From contig DASVRA010000036.1 in NCBI GenBank assembly GCA_036388855.1, positions 1 to 64,000 of the forward strand: a stretch of DNA of 64,000 nt, in the 5' to 3' direction. The position numbers and the translations under genes were made by a program. Below the pieces are notes generated by a model. The model was not told the origin of the DNA, did not search any database, and saw nothing but the letters and a program-made list of their open reading frames with translations. Below are positions 51,921-60,419 of the stretch, in pieces. The stretch is from DASVRA01 sp036388855. Lineage in GTDB: Bacteria; Pseudomonadota; Alphaproteobacteria; Caulobacterales; Caulobacteraceae. How positions within the stretch are numbered: position 1 is the stretch's first letter; each line of letters opens with the position of its first letter.

Positions 51921-52493
51921 TTAGGCCGCGTCGGCCCTGCGCGGCGACACGGCGGCCAGGGCCGGCGGCGCGGCGCGGGCGGTGACGAACTGGGTGATCT
52001 CGAAGCAGCGCTTGGCCAGCGCACGTAGCTCCGGCGGGGCGTCCTCGGGCTGTTCGGAGACGAAGGCGTGGAGTTCGCGGGCGATCGCCATCAGCTTGGG
52101 CGTGGAGACCAGCATCCGCGCCTGAGTTTCGATGCCGCGCGGGTCGCGGTCGTATTCGGCGCCGGGCACGCGCCAGCCGCCCCAGTCCTGGGCGTCGGTG
52201 ACCACCACCGGATAGGTGCCGGGGAAGGGGTGGTGGGCGCAGTCGTCGGGCTCCTGCCATTTGTTGCGAGAGCGCAGCACCCGCCAGTTCGCGCCGTCCA
52301 GGCCATCCTCACTACGCTCCTCGGCGCGCAGCTCGGCCACCCCGAACTCGCGGCCCAGGCCCACGTCGTAGGTAATCTTGACCGGTTCGTCGAAGCCCTT
52401 GCTCCAGACCGGGATCACGCGCTCGACCGTGGCCCAGACGCCGACGGTCTCGACCCAGACGCGCTGGTTCTTCTGGAACAGGGCTTTCGCCAT
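51921..52493 (-). CDS. Conserved hypothetical protein
   Basis: A 190-residue soluble protein. The N-terminal half, LFQKNQRVWVETVGVWATVE and IPVWSKGFDEPVKITYDVGL, looks like a small beta-barrel (SH3/Tudor-like), and the middle part has NWRVLRSRNKWQEPDDCAHH with a His-Pro-rich segment HHPFPGTYPVVVTDAQDWGG. A helical tail (FVSEQPEDAPPELRALAKRC) follows. No catalytic motif is evident. I have no name for it; the pattern looks conserved rather than random and the ATG at 52493 is well placed. It lies upstream of ccmE but is separated from it by a strong hairpin. Confidence 0.8.
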   Translation of the reverse strand: MAKALFQKNQRVWVETVGVWATVERVIPVWSKGFDEPVKITYDVGLGREFGVAELRAEERSEDGLDGANWRVLRSRNKWQEPDDCAHHPFPGTYPVVVTDAQDWGGWRVPGAEYDRDPRGIETQARMLVSTPKLMAIARELHAFVSEQPEDAPPELRALAKRCFEITQFVTARAAPPALAAVSPRRADAA

Positions 52494-52554
52494 GGGAGCC
52501 TCTTACTGAGGCCCGCAGTATGACGTTCAGAGGTTTAGGGGCGGTGAACCGCGC

Positions 52555-53814
52555 CTAGGCGTCGTAGCGGAGCAGCTGCGCGGGCCGCCCCACCTCGCGG
52601 CCGAGCAGGTCGCCGTAGATCCCCATCAGGCCGGTGAAGGTGCGGTCCCAGCTGTGACGCTCCAGCGCGCGGGCTCGGGCCGCGGCGCGGACGGGCGCCT
52701 GGTCCTTGGCGAACAGCGCCTCCACCGCCTCGGCGAGGTGTTCGGCCGAGGCGCTTTGCGCGCGCTGGCCGATGCTCTCGTCGATGAGCTCGCCCGTGCC
52801 GCCGGTCTTGGGCCCGACCACCGGCACGCCGGCCGCCAGCGCCTCGAGCGTTACCAGTCCGAACGGCTCCTTGGGATTGGCGTGGACGAAGGCGTCGCAG
52901 GAAGCGATGAGGCCGGCGAGGCTCACGGGGTCGCGCTCATAGTCCACCGGCAGCACTTGGCGGGTGGGCGCCACGTCACGGCCGGCGCCGACCAGGAGCA
53001 GGCGGTAGGGGTCGCCGAGGCGCTCGGCCATCTCGACTAACATGTCGATGTTCTTCTCGCGTGACGGGCGACCCGCGAACACCAGCAGGCGCGCATCCGA
53101 CGGAAGGTCGAGGCGCGTCAGCAGGGCCTGGCGGTCGGCGCGGTCGGGGCGGAACAGGTCTACGTCGACGCCGAGGTGCTGCACCGCCACCTTGTCGATG
53201 CCGTATTCTGCCAGGCGCGCCTTGATGTGGTGGCTGGGCGCGACCACCCGGTCGAAGCGGCGGCAGAACTGCGACCATGCCTTCAAAGTCGGCGCCACCG
53301 CCCATTCCCCGAGCTGCAGCTGGGCCAGGGCTACAGCATCGGTATGGCAGAAGCCGACCACCGGCACGCCCTGCTCCTGGCCGGCTTCCAGCGCGGCGTG
53401 GCCGGGGATGTAGGGGTCGCCCGCTTCGATAAGGTCTGGGCCGAGCGCGCGCAGCACGCGGGTCCACTTGCCGAGGTTGGTGGGGCAGCGGTAGCCGTCG
53501 GTGAACGGCAGGCGCGGCGAGGCAATGCGCACCAATCCCTCGCGCGCCACCTCGGTGCGGGTTCCGGGCGCCACCAAGGTGTGGCGTAGGCCCGGCCGGC
53601 CCTTCAGCCAGGCTTGCTTGGCCAGCAGGTAGCGTTTCACTCCCCCGCTCTTGGGGGCGTAGAGCATGGTGGTGTCGACGAGGTGGACGCCCTCGCCATA
53701 AGGCGCCGCCGACAGCCGGTGGTCGCGCCACAGGCTCCGGGGCGTCCAGGCATCGGCCAGCCGCGCTTCGCTCAAGCCCGCTCCTCCGCCCCTCGAGGGC
53801 CCGCCCGCCGGCAT
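52555..53814 (-). CDS. Glycosyltransferase family 4 protein
   Basis: A 419-residue GT-B enzyme. VDTTMLYAPKSGGVKRYLLA near residue 46 forms the acceptor glycine loop, VVGFCHTDAVALAQLQLG and VVAPSHHIKARLAEYGIDKV lie in the N-terminal domain, LLVFAGRPSREKNIDMLVEM begins the C-terminal domain and NPKEPFGLVTLEALAAGVPV is the EX7E motif. The ATG at 53814 lies inside a hairpin loop, and the first 40 residues look poorly conserved, so a start nearer residue 45 may be the real one. It belongs to a minus-strand group with the CBS protein and the O-antigen-ligase-like gene, possibly for polysaccharide. Confidence 0.84.
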   Translation of the reverse strand: MPAGGPSRGGGAGLSEARLADAWTPRSLWRDHRLSAAPYGEGVHLVDTTMLYAPKSGGVKRYLLAKQAWLKGRPGLRHTLVAPGTRTEVAREGLVRIASPRLPFTDGYRCPTNLGKWTRVLRALGPDLIEAGDPYIPGHAALEAGQEQGVPVVGFCHTDAVALAQLQLGEWAVAPTLKAWSQFCRRFDRVVAPSHHIKARLAEYGIDKVAVQHLGVDVDLFRPDRADRQALLTRLDLPSDARLLVFAGRPSREKNIDMLVEMAERLGDPYRLLLVGAGRDVAPTRQVLPVDYERDPVSLAGLIASCDAFVHANPKEPFGLVTLEALAAGVPVVGPKTGGTGELIDESIGQRAQSASAEHLAEAVEALFAKDQAPVRAAARARALERHSWDRTFTGLMGIYGDLLGREVGRPAQLLRYDA

Positions 53815-53834
53815 CAATGCACCGGGCGGGCGGG
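53800..53834 (-). other. Hairpin enclosing the predicted glycosyltransferase start
   Basis: CCCGCCCGCC (53800-53809) pairs perfectly with GGCGGGCGGG (53825-53834), and the ATG at 53812-53814 sits in the 15-base loop. It is 20 bases after the CBS gene stop on the minus strand. It can be a terminator-like end for the CBS transcript or a structure that limits access to the start. Confidence 0.5.
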
Positions 53835-53854
53835 AAGATCAAACAAGCTTAAGG

Positions 53855-54274
53855 TCAGAACGCCCGGTTGGGCTGCGAGATGTCCTGAACGGTGTCTCCG
53901 ACGAGCTTGTCCTTGCCTTCGCGGGCAAGGTCGGCCAGCGCCACGATGCCCACCAGATTGCGGTCCTGATCAACCACGGGGATGCGGCGGATCTGACTGT
54001 CGGCCATCTTGTCGGCCACGTCCTCGAGATCGTCGTCCTCGAAGCAGTATTCGATGTCGGAGGTCATCACCTCGGAGATCGAGGCGTTGATGTCGCCCTT
54101 GGCCACCGCGCGGATGGTGATGTCGCGGTCGGTGATCATGCCCTGCAGCCGTTGGCCGTCGCAGACGGGGATGGCGCCCACGTCCTCGCTGGCCATGCGC
54201 TGGGCGACGGACTGGATGGTGTCGGTGGGGCGGGCGACGGTGACGCCGCGGCTCATGATGTCGGAAATCTTCAT
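53855..54274 (-). CDS. Two-CBS-domain protein
   Basis: A 139-residue protein made of a tandem CBS pair: DIMSRGVTVARPTDTIQSVA and DVGAIPVCDGQRLQGMITDR in the first, EVMTSDIEYCFEDDDLEDVA and IRRIPVVDQDRNLVGIVALA in the second. Such pairs bind adenosine nucleotides and sense energy or ionic state. The ATG at 54274 has AGGAG 7 bases upstream; the frame continues to 54406 only as a shadow. Stand-alone CBS proteins of this kind are common in alphaproteobacteria and may regulate a partner. Nearest neighbours are polysaccharide genes; a link is not proven. Confidence 0.9.
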   Translation of the reverse strand: MKISDIMSRGVTVARPTDTIQSVAQRMASEDVGAIPVCDGQRLQGMITDRDITIRAVAKGDINASISEVMTSDIEYCFEDDDLEDVADKMADSQIRRIPVVDQDRNLVGIVALADLAREGKDKLVGDTVQDISQPNRAF

Positions 54275-54344
54275 CGGTACGCTCCTGGCTGGGGTGAAAC
54301 TCAGCCATGGAAACGGCCTTGGCGGTGCGGATGTTCCAGCCTGA

Positions 54345-55655
54345 TTAACGGTCGGCCGGCGCCCGCGCTTGCCCGGTCTGCAGCAGCTTGGCCAGGGTGG
54401 CGACATAGATCACCCAGAGCACCGCGTTGGGCTTCATCAGCACGCTTTCCGACAGGCTGAACAGGCAGAGCAGGGCGAACCAGAGGATGGCCCAGTAGCA
54501 CTCGCGCCCGCGCCAGAGGCTCCGAAAGGCGGCGTAGAAGCCGGCGACCAGGGTGACGGAGAACAGGCCCACGCCGATGCGGCCGGTCTGGGCCAGCAGA
54601 TCGTACCAGCCGTTGTCGGCGGCGACCACGTTCCATTGCACCTCTTTGCGCACCCAGGCGCCGGGCACCGACTCCGGCCGCCAGAAGGCGCCATAGCCGA
54701 AGCCGCGCCAGGGCTGCTGGTCGATCTGGCGCATCATCGCCTCCCAGATGCCGGTGCGGCCCGATAGCGAGGCGTCCTTGCCTACAGCCTTGAAGAACAG
54801 CTCCGGCGCGAACTCGAACAGGGCGAACACTGCGAGCAGGCCCAGGAGGCCCAGCCAGACCGCCGCGACCGCCTGCGCCCCGCCCCGCCGCAGCATCCTG
54901 ATACCGACAACGCCGGCAAGCACGAAAGCTAGGCCGATTATGGCGGTGGTGGAGGTCGAGGTCGGGACCAGAAGCGCGCAGAAAACGGCCGCGCCGGTCC
55001 AGACCTTGCGCCGCTGCGGGCTCAGGAGGGCGGCGACGATGCAAGCGAGGGTTCCCTTGGCCATGGCCCCGCCGAAGGCGTTCTTCTCGTACCAGAGGCC
55101 GCGCCAGGCGCCGACGTGCAGCTCGTGGTCGATCCCAATACTGGGGACGGCGAGGCAGACGATGAAGCTGCCGACCGCAAGGAACAAGAAGCTAAACGCG
55201 ATCAGCTCCAGCATCTGGCGCCAGCTGTATCGGCCGGCGAGGTAGAGGCCGAAAAGGGTGCAGAAGGTCAGCGCGACCGCCCGGCGGATGGTGATGTCGG
55301 GCGCCACCGACCAGGCCACCGTCACGAAGGCGTAGGCGATCAGGCCCAGCATCATCAGGCCGCCCGGCCAGACGCTCGCCAAATGCGGCGCCCGCCAGGC
55401 GGCCAGCACGACCATGACCGCATAGATCGGCAGCCACATGGTGCGCAGCCACTCGGCGCCCTCGGCCGGCGCGGCAGGGTTGAACAGCGGCCCGACCAAC
55501 GCCTGGGACAGCAGCAGCAGGATGATCGAGACCACCACCGCCTCGGCGATGTCGAAGAAGGTCGCGCGCGGCGGGGCGGAGACCGCGCGCGCGGGCGCCC
55601 TGCCGATCGAAGCGGCGGGGTAGGCGTAGGCTGGTTGCGGCAGGCCTGGGCCCAT
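54345..55655 (-). CDS. O-antigen ligase-like / polysaccharide polymerase membrane protein
   Basis: A 436-residue polytopic protein with about 10-12 helices (for example VVVSIILLLLSQALVGPLFN and LIAFSFLFLAVGSFIVCLAV). The Wzy/O-antigen-ligase signature is the periplasmic loop with SLSGRTGIWEAMMRQIDQQP and WRGFGYGAFWRPE, and the later ADNGWYDLLAQTGRIGVGLF. The first 30 residues are cytoplasmic. It likely polymerises or ligates glycan units, with the nearby GT4 enzyme as a possible partner. Caulobacter holdfast polymerases belong to the same superfamily, but I cannot assign this one to holdfast, capsule or O-antigen. Confidence 0.85.
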   Translation of the reverse strand: MGPGLPQPAYAYPAASIGRAPARAVSAPPRATFFDIAEAVVVSIILLLLSQALVGPLFNPAAPAEGAEWLRTMWLPIYAVMVVLAAWRAPHLASVWPGGLMMLGLIAYAFVTVAWSVAPDITIRRAVALTFCTLFGLYLAGRYSWRQMLELIAFSFLFLAVGSFIVCLAVPSIGIDHELHVGAWRGLWYEKNAFGGAMAKGTLACIVAALLSPQRRKVWTGAAVFCALLVPTSTSTTAIIGLAFVLAGVVGIRMLRRGGAQAVAAVWLGLLGLLAVFALFEFAPELFFKAVGKDASLSGRTGIWEAMMRQIDQQPWRGFGYGAFWRPESVPGAWVRKEVQWNVVAADNGWYDLLAQTGRIGVGLFSVTLVAGFYAAFRSLWRGRECYWAILWFALLCLFSLSESVLMKPNAVLWVIYVATLAKLLQTGQARAPADR

Positions 55656-55739
55656 GGGTTTCCGGTCGCCCTGCGTCGGGGCCTAGTCGATGCCCTTCGG
55701 CTTAAGGATTCCTTGTGCGGGCGCGGATGCCCCTCGACA

Positions 55740-55756
55740 GCCACAACGATTGTGGC
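55740..55756. promoter_or_regulatory. Perfect palindrome in a divergent promoter region
   Basis: GCCACAA (55740-55746) and TTGTGGC (55750-55756) are perfect inverted repeats around CGA, between the ligase-like gene (start 55655, minus) and the DoxX gene (start 55799, plus). A TTAA (55702-55705) followed by the GANTC site GATTC (55707-55711) lies closer to the ligase-like gene. The dyad could bind a dimeric regulator; its identity is unknown. Confidence 0.45.
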
Positions 55757-55798
55757 AGTTTGCGGGCCCGGCCGCTGGGGCCGTATGGGGGAACGCCG

Positions 55799-56224
55799 AT
55801 GATCCGAACCGCAGCCCTTGAGGCCTGGGCGCCGCGCGTGCTGTCGATCCTGCGCATCTTGATCGGCCTGATGTTCATGGAGCACGGCACGGCCAAGCTG
55901 CTGCACTTCCCGCCTTCGGACGCGTTCGCGCCGGGCCAGCCGCTGCCGCCGCTGATCTTCGCGGGCGGGGTGATCGAGCTGGTCGCCGGGGCACTGATCG
56001 CTGTGGGGCTGTTCACCCGGCCGGCAGCGTTCATCGCCGCGGGCGAGATGGCGGTGGCCTACTGGATGTTCCACTTCAAGCCGGACAACCCGTTCCCGGC
56101 CAACAACGGAGGCGATGCCGCGATCCTCTACTGCTTCGTCTTCCTCTACTTGGTGTTCCGCGGCGCCGGGCCCTGGAGCGTCGATGGCTGGTTCGACCGC
56201 CGGCGGCCGCTTTCGGTGAGTTGA
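55799..56224 (+). CDS. DoxX-family membrane protein
   Basis: A 141-residue protein with four predicted helices: ILRILIGLMFMEHGTAKLLH, then FAGGVIELVAGALIAVGLFT, AAFIAAGEMAVAYWMF and AILYCFVFLYLVFRGAGPWS. The motif LMFMEHGTAKLLHF is typical of DoxX/TQO-related proteins, which take part in redox or quinone-linked processes. The ATG at 55799 has GGGGGAACG upstream; the open frame upstream is a shadow. It is transcribed divergently from the ligase-like gene and ends 31 bases before pdeM. Confidence 0.85.
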   Translation: MIRTAALEAWAPRVLSILRILIGLMFMEHGTAKLLHFPPSDAFAPGQPLPPLIFAGGVIELVAGALIAVGLFTRPAAFIAAGEMAVAYWMFHFKPDNPFPANNGGDAAILYCFVFLYLVFRGAGPWSVDGWFDRRRPLSVS

Positions 56225-56255
56225 CGGCGGCGGCGGAGGCCGCTCCATAGCGGCC

Positions 56256-56987
56256 ATGCCTCCGGCTTTCGCCCGCCGATTCGCGCTCGAGGACAGCGTG
56301 TCCGACGATGGCTCGCTGACGGTCGAGGTCGCGGGCGTGCAGGCCCAGCTGCGCACCTCCGGCGCCTTGTGGCTGGAGGCGGAACGGGCGCTGGTCTGCG
56401 CCGACCTGCACCTGGAGAAGGGCTCGGCCTACGCCGCGCGCGGCCAGATGCTGCCGCCCTATGACACCCGCGAGGCCCTGCGCCGGCTGGCGCAGGAGGT
56501 GGAGGCGCTAGAGCCGCGACTCATCGTGCTGCTCGGAGACGCCTTCCACGACTGCGCCGCCGAAGACCGCCTCTGCCGCGAGGACGCCGAAGCGCTTTCC
56601 GCCCTGGCGAGCGGGCGTTCCCTGCTGTGGGTGCTCGGCAACCACGATCCGGCGCCCCCGCGCGCTTTGCCAGGAGAATGGGCGGCCGAACTTGCCTTAG
56701 GCGGGCTGTCATTGCGCCACGAACCCGCCGCGGCCCCGGCCCGAGGCGAGGCGGCCGGCCACCTCCACCCGTGCGCCCGGGTGCTCGCAGGCGGACGTTC
56801 GGTGCGGCGGCGCTGCTTCGTCACCGACGGCGAGCGGCTGCTGCTGCCGGCTTTCGGCGCCTACGCGGGCGGCCTGAGCGTACTCGACTCCGCCATCGGC
56901 TCGCTGTTCCGGTCCAGGCCGCTGGTCGTGGTGCTGGGCAGTCGCCGGGCGCACCCGGTGAGTTGGACCTCGCTGGCCCAAGACTAG
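56256..56987 (+). CDS. pdeM: PdeM-like metallophosphoesterase (ligase-associated DNA repair)
   Basis: A 243-residue calcineurin-like phosphoesterase. Metal motifs: LVCADLHLEKGSAYAARGQM (DXH with a Lys), VLLGDAFHDCAAED (GDXXH-like), LWVLGNHDPAPPRAL (GNHD) and AGHLHPCARV (GHXH). The PdeM group is usually associated with an ATP-dependent DNA ligase and helicase (LigD/Lhr-like) set in alphaproteobacteria; those partners are not in this window, so the assignment rests on the motif pattern. It ends tail to tail with podJ, sharing overlapping stop codons at 56984-56987. Confidence 0.82.
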   Translation: MPPAFARRFALEDSVSDDGSLTVEVAGVQAQLRTSGALWLEAERALVCADLHLEKGSAYAARGQMLPPYDTREALRRLAQEVEALEPRLIVLLGDAFHDCAAEDRLCREDAEALSALASGRSLLWVLGNHDPAPPRALPGEWAAELALGGLSLRHEPAAAPARGEAAGHLHPCARVLAGGRSVRRRCFVTDGERLLLPAFGAYAGGLSVLDSAIGSLFRSRPLVVVLGSRRAHPVSWTSLAQD

Positions 56988-59935
56988 CCCGCGACGACGG
57001 CGAAGCGGGCGGCTAGCGCTCCGTCCACCGCGCCGGTGGGGGGCAGGCCGTTCTCGCGCTGGTAGGCCTGAATGGCCAGCTGCAGGGCGGGGGAGGGGGC
57101 GCCGTCCTGCGGCCCCCGGTAGTAGCCGAGGCGCGAGAGGGCGCGTTGCGCCAGTGTGAAGTTTGCGTTGGGCGACGCGGCCGCGGGGGCCGCTGCGACG
57201 GCGCTGGGAGCCGCTGCCGACAGGTCGGGCCGGAAGACGGCGGCGGCGCGTTCGGCGGCGGCGCGGGCCTGGGGCGACAGGCGGGCCTTCACCCGTTCGG
57301 CCGCCGCGCGCGACTCCCCGTCGCCCGAGCGGGCGCCGATCAGGTACCACTTGTAGGCTTCCGCCGGGTTCTGGCCGACGCCGAAGCCTTCTTCGTAGAG
57401 ACGCGCCAGGTTGAACTGGCTGTCGAGCAAGCCGAGGTCGGAGGCGCGACGGAACCACTGGGCGGCGGCGGTGGCGTTCTTCGGGCCGCCGGTGCCCTCG
57501 AAATAGTAGAGGCCCAGGTTGTGCATGGCCTTGCGGTCGCCGTTCTGCGCCGCCCGTTCGGTCCAGCGTCGCGCCTCCGCGAGGTCCTTGCGCAGGCCCG
57601 CCTCCCCGCCTTCGTAGAGTTTAGCGAGATAGAACTGCGCCTGGGGATGCCCTGCGTCCGCGGCGCGACGCAGGTCGGCCACGGCCCTGTACTCCTTGGC
57701 CTCGATCCGCCGAACGGCATCCATGTAGAGCGCATTCACCTGCGCGTTGGGCGCCGAGGCCGGCTCCACCAGCCCCGGCGGCAGCGCCACCTGCGGCCCC
57801 ACGGCCACCGCCGCCATCTGTCCCGCGCCCGCGGGAGGCTGCGCGGTGGCGTCGATCGGGCGCTCGCCCTTGTCCTTGCCGCCTTTCACCGATTGCGCGG
57901 CGATCATGGTGTAGCCGAAGGCGGAGACTCCGAGGGCCGCCGCCGCCGCCGACATCATCACCGCCTTGCGCGCGCCCGTCCCGTCCTTCTTACGCTTGCC
58001 AAGGCTGAAACCGCTGAACAGGCTCTTGCCCGCCTTCGGCTGTGGCCGCTCATCCGTGTGCGCCGCGCGGGCCGCAGCGCGGGCCTGCTCGATCAGCTCG
58101 CGCGCGGAGGCGGCGCGGGCGGGCTGGGCCGCCGGAGTCGCGACGGGTTCAGGCGCGGGCGGACGCCGGAAGGTCGGCACGGGGTCGGGCTCTTCCTCCA
58201 CCAGGTCGGCGACAGCGGCGAACGACTCCGGATCCAATGCCGGCTCGGGCTCGAAGGCGGGACCGGATCCGAAAGCGCTCGCGGGATCGGATGCCGGCGC
58301 CGGTTCGAAAGCCGGCGCCGGGGCGGCCTGGGCTCGGGGTGCGGACGGCGGAGGCTCATTGAACGTGGCGGCGCGGCTTGGGGAGGCCGGCGGCTCTTCG
58401 ACCGGAGAGGCGCGGCGGCGCATGGGAGCCGGCTCGTCGAAGTCGTCGGCAGCGAAGGCCTCCGGGCCGAAGGGCCCGGGCGGCAGATCCGGCGCGCTGA
58501 ACAGCTCGGCGTCGGCAAAGGCGCGCGCGGGCGCCTGCTCGGCCAGCCGGCGCTGGGTCTCGGCCAGGCGCTGGTCGATCTTCTCGCGCGCCTCCTCCAG
58601 CAGCCGGGCGGTCCGCTCCTCACTCTGGCGGATGCGATCGGCGATCTCATCCGACGAGCGCTCCGAGCGCTGGCCGATTCGCTCGGTCACCCGTGCGACC
58701 TGCTCGCCGACGTCGTCCATGGCTTGTGCCGCGCGGCGCTCGGAAGAGGCGATGCGGTCGGCCAGACGCTCGCTGATGCGAGATATTTCCGCCCCCAGCT
58801 TGTCGAGCGCCTCTGCCTGCATCTGATCGGCGCGGCGAAAACGGGTTTCGACGGTGTCGGCGATGCGCGCGACATCGCCGCCGACCTGCTGGATCGCGAC
58901 GGCCGAGCGGGTCTCCACACCCTCCATGCGCCGGCCGAGTGTGTCGGCCATGCGCAGCACCTCGTGGCCCATGGACTCGATCGCGTGGGCGGAGCGGCGC
59001 TCGGCGGAGGTCACGTGCTCGCTCATCTCTTTCAACGAGCGCTCCAGCGCCTCGAGGCGGCGGCCGCCCGCCGAAGCGGCGAGGCTGGCCGCCAACTCCG
59101 CGCGCGTCTCCTCGAACGAGCGGGCGAGCTCGGCCGCCAGCTGCTCGAAGCGCTGCTCCGGCCCGTCATTGCGCAGCTCGGTGTTGCGCAGCCTCTGGTC
59201 GAGGTCTGCGAACGATGTCTCCAGCGAGCCGATGGCGGTGGAGGTGCGCGCCTCGGCCTGCTCGATCCGGCGGACGATGCGGCCCACCACGTCGTCGATC
59301 TGCTTGTCCGGCGCCCGGGCCAGTTCGGCGGCGCGCGCGTCCACCTGCTCCATCCGTTGCGACAGCTGGCCGAACTCGCCGCGCAGGCCTTCCAGCGCCT
59401 CGCCGGTGCGGTGGTCGGAGTCGTAGACGTGGGCGGCGACCTTGCCCATCGCCGTTTCCAGCGTACGCACCGCCTCCAGCGGCCGAGGCGAGGCGGCTTC
59501 CGCCTCCACCCGCGCCAGCCGCTCCTCGGCGCGCGCCTGCTCGGCGCTCACGCCGCGCAGGCGGTCCTCGAGACGATCGACGGCCTCCGCCTGCTCGGCC
59601 CGCACCCGCGCCAACTGGTCGTCCACGCGTTCAGCCGCTTCCGTCTGTCCACGTTCGGCGCCTTCCAGCCGCGACAGCAGCCCCACCACCGACTGGTCTA
59701 TGCCGTTAATCGCCAGCATCGAGCGGTGCTCGGCGCTTTCGATGCGCGAGGTCAGCCGCTCCAGCGCCTCCGCGACCTTGGCCAGTTCTTCCGCGTGAGG
59801 GTCGGGCTGGTCGGCGTGGGCGATCTCGTCCAGCCACTGCTCCAGGCTCAGACCCGCTTGACGCGCCATGTCCTGGGCAAGCTCGCGGGCGCGGGGATCG
59901 ACGCCTTTGCTTCGGGAGCGGGCCGGCGCGGTCAT
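56984..59935 (-). CDS. podJ: PodJ-like polar organelle development protein
   Basis: A 983-residue polarity protein; Caulobacter PodJ has 974. A cytoplasmic coiled coil runs at about 40-490 (SLEQWLDEIAHADQPDPHAE start, many repeats like ADTLGRRMEGVETRSAVAIQ), followed by a Pro/Ala-rich linker to about 640, one membrane helix near 658-680 (ARKAVMMSAAAAALGVSAFG) and a periplasmic part with four Sel1 repeats (for example AQFYLAKLYEGGEAGLRKDL and HNLGLYYFEGTGGPKNATAA, about 733-880) and a C-terminal peptidoglycan-binding domain (LAQRALSRLGYYRGPQDGAP). PodJ scaffolds the swarmer pole and recruits PleC in Caulobacter. The ATG at 59935 has GGGGA about 9-14 bases upstream. Confidence 0.85.
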   Translation of the reverse strand: MTAPARSRSKGVDPRARELAQDMARQAGLSLEQWLDEIAHADQPDPHAEELAKVAEALERLTSRIESAEHRSMLAINGIDQSVVGLLSRLEGAERGQTEAAERVDDQLARVRAEQAEAVDRLEDRLRGVSAEQARAEERLARVEAEAASPRPLEAVRTLETAMGKVAAHVYDSDHRTGEALEGLRGEFGQLSQRMEQVDARAAELARAPDKQIDDVVGRIVRRIEQAEARTSTAIGSLETSFADLDQRLRNTELRNDGPEQRFEQLAAELARSFEETRAELAASLAASAGGRRLEALERSLKEMSEHVTSAERRSAHAIESMGHEVLRMADTLGRRMEGVETRSAVAIQQVGGDVARIADTVETRFRRADQMQAEALDKLGAEISRISERLADRIASSERRAAQAMDDVGEQVARVTERIGQRSERSSDEIADRIRQSEERTARLLEEAREKIDQRLAETQRRLAEQAPARAFADAELFSAPDLPPGPFGPEAFAADDFDEPAPMRRRASPVEEPPASPSRAATFNEPPPSAPRAQAAPAPAFEPAPASDPASAFGSGPAFEPEPALDPESFAAVADLVEEEPDPVPTFRRPPAPEPVATPAAQPARAASARELIEQARAAARAAHTDERPQPKAGKSLFSGFSLGKRKKDGTGARKAVMMSAAAAALGVSAFGYTMIAAQSVKGGKDKGERPIDATAQPPAGAGQMAAVAVGPQVALPPGLVEPASAPNAQVNALYMDAVRRIEAKEYRAVADLRRAADAGHPQAQFYLAKLYEGGEAGLRKDLAEARRWTERAAQNGDRKAMHNLGLYYFEGTGGPKNATAAAQWFRRASDLGLLDSQFNLARLYEEGFGVGQNPAEAYKWYLIGARSGDGESRAAAERVKARLSPQARAAAERAAAVFRPDLSAAAPSAVAAAPAAASPNANFTLAQRALSRLGYYRGPQDGAPSPALQLAIQAYQRENGLPPTGAVDGALAARFAVVAG

Positions 59936-60149
59936 GTGATTCGGTCCCCAGGCCTTGCCCGAAACGCTAACCACCGATTCTGGGGGTGTAAACGCGCGTT
60001 AACACTAAATCTTGTGCGGCGCGCCTGAATCTGTGGACAGCCCGCGGACCCTCTGAACAGCCTCGGTACATTGGTTAATCGTGGTTAACGCCGGGTTAAG
60101 CGCAGGCATTCGCTTGCGGCGGACGGCCTGGGCGGGCACCTCAGGGCCC
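59936..60149. promoter_or_regulatory. podJ control region with GANTC and CtrA-like sites
   Basis: GANTC sites occur at 59938-59942, 59976-59980 and 60027-60031. TTAA boxes lie at 59999-60002, 60075-60078, 60085-60088 and 60096-60099; the last two are separated by 7 bases, the TTAA-N7-TTAA CtrA consensus. A weak DnaA-box-like TGTGGACAG follows at 60032-60040. The region is 214 bases long, between podJ and a small divergent gene. CcrM/GcrA, CtrA and DnaA control of podJ is known in Caulobacter to varying extents; binding here is inferred. Confidence 0.7.
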
Positions 60150-60353
60150 GTGAACGCCACCGTCACCTGGATTGTCGCTGCCATAGCCTTGGCCATTGCC
60201 CTGTTCGCCGGCTGGCGCGGGGCCCGCAAGCCCGACCCGAACCGCCCGCCGCGGCTGGTTCCGTGGCGGCTGATCATGGTGCTGGCCGCGGCGGTGCTGC
60301 TCTACATGATCGTGCACCTCGTGAACTTGGCGGGCGTGGACACGGGGCGCTGA
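60150..60353 (+). CDS. Small two-helix membrane protein
   Basis: A 67-residue protein from GTG 60150 with helices TWIVAAIALAIALFAGWRGA and PWRLIMVLAAAVLLYMIVHL and a basic loop rich in Pro and Arg. A longer frame to GTG 60081 adds 23 unlikely residues and runs into the TTAA boxes. It is divergent from podJ, so the CtrA-like sites lie 51-75 bases upstream of its start. It seems widespread in Caulobacterales as a membrane unknown; no function is recognised. Confidence 0.65.
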   Translation: MNATVTWIVAAIALAIALFAGWRGARKPDPNRPPRLVPWRLIMVLAAAVLLYMIVHLVNLAGVDTGR

Positions 60354-60419
60354 GCGGGGAACCGATGCTTGGCGGGAGGGTTCGGCAAGCGAACGCCCGA
60401 GCCCGAGGAGCCTCCCGCC

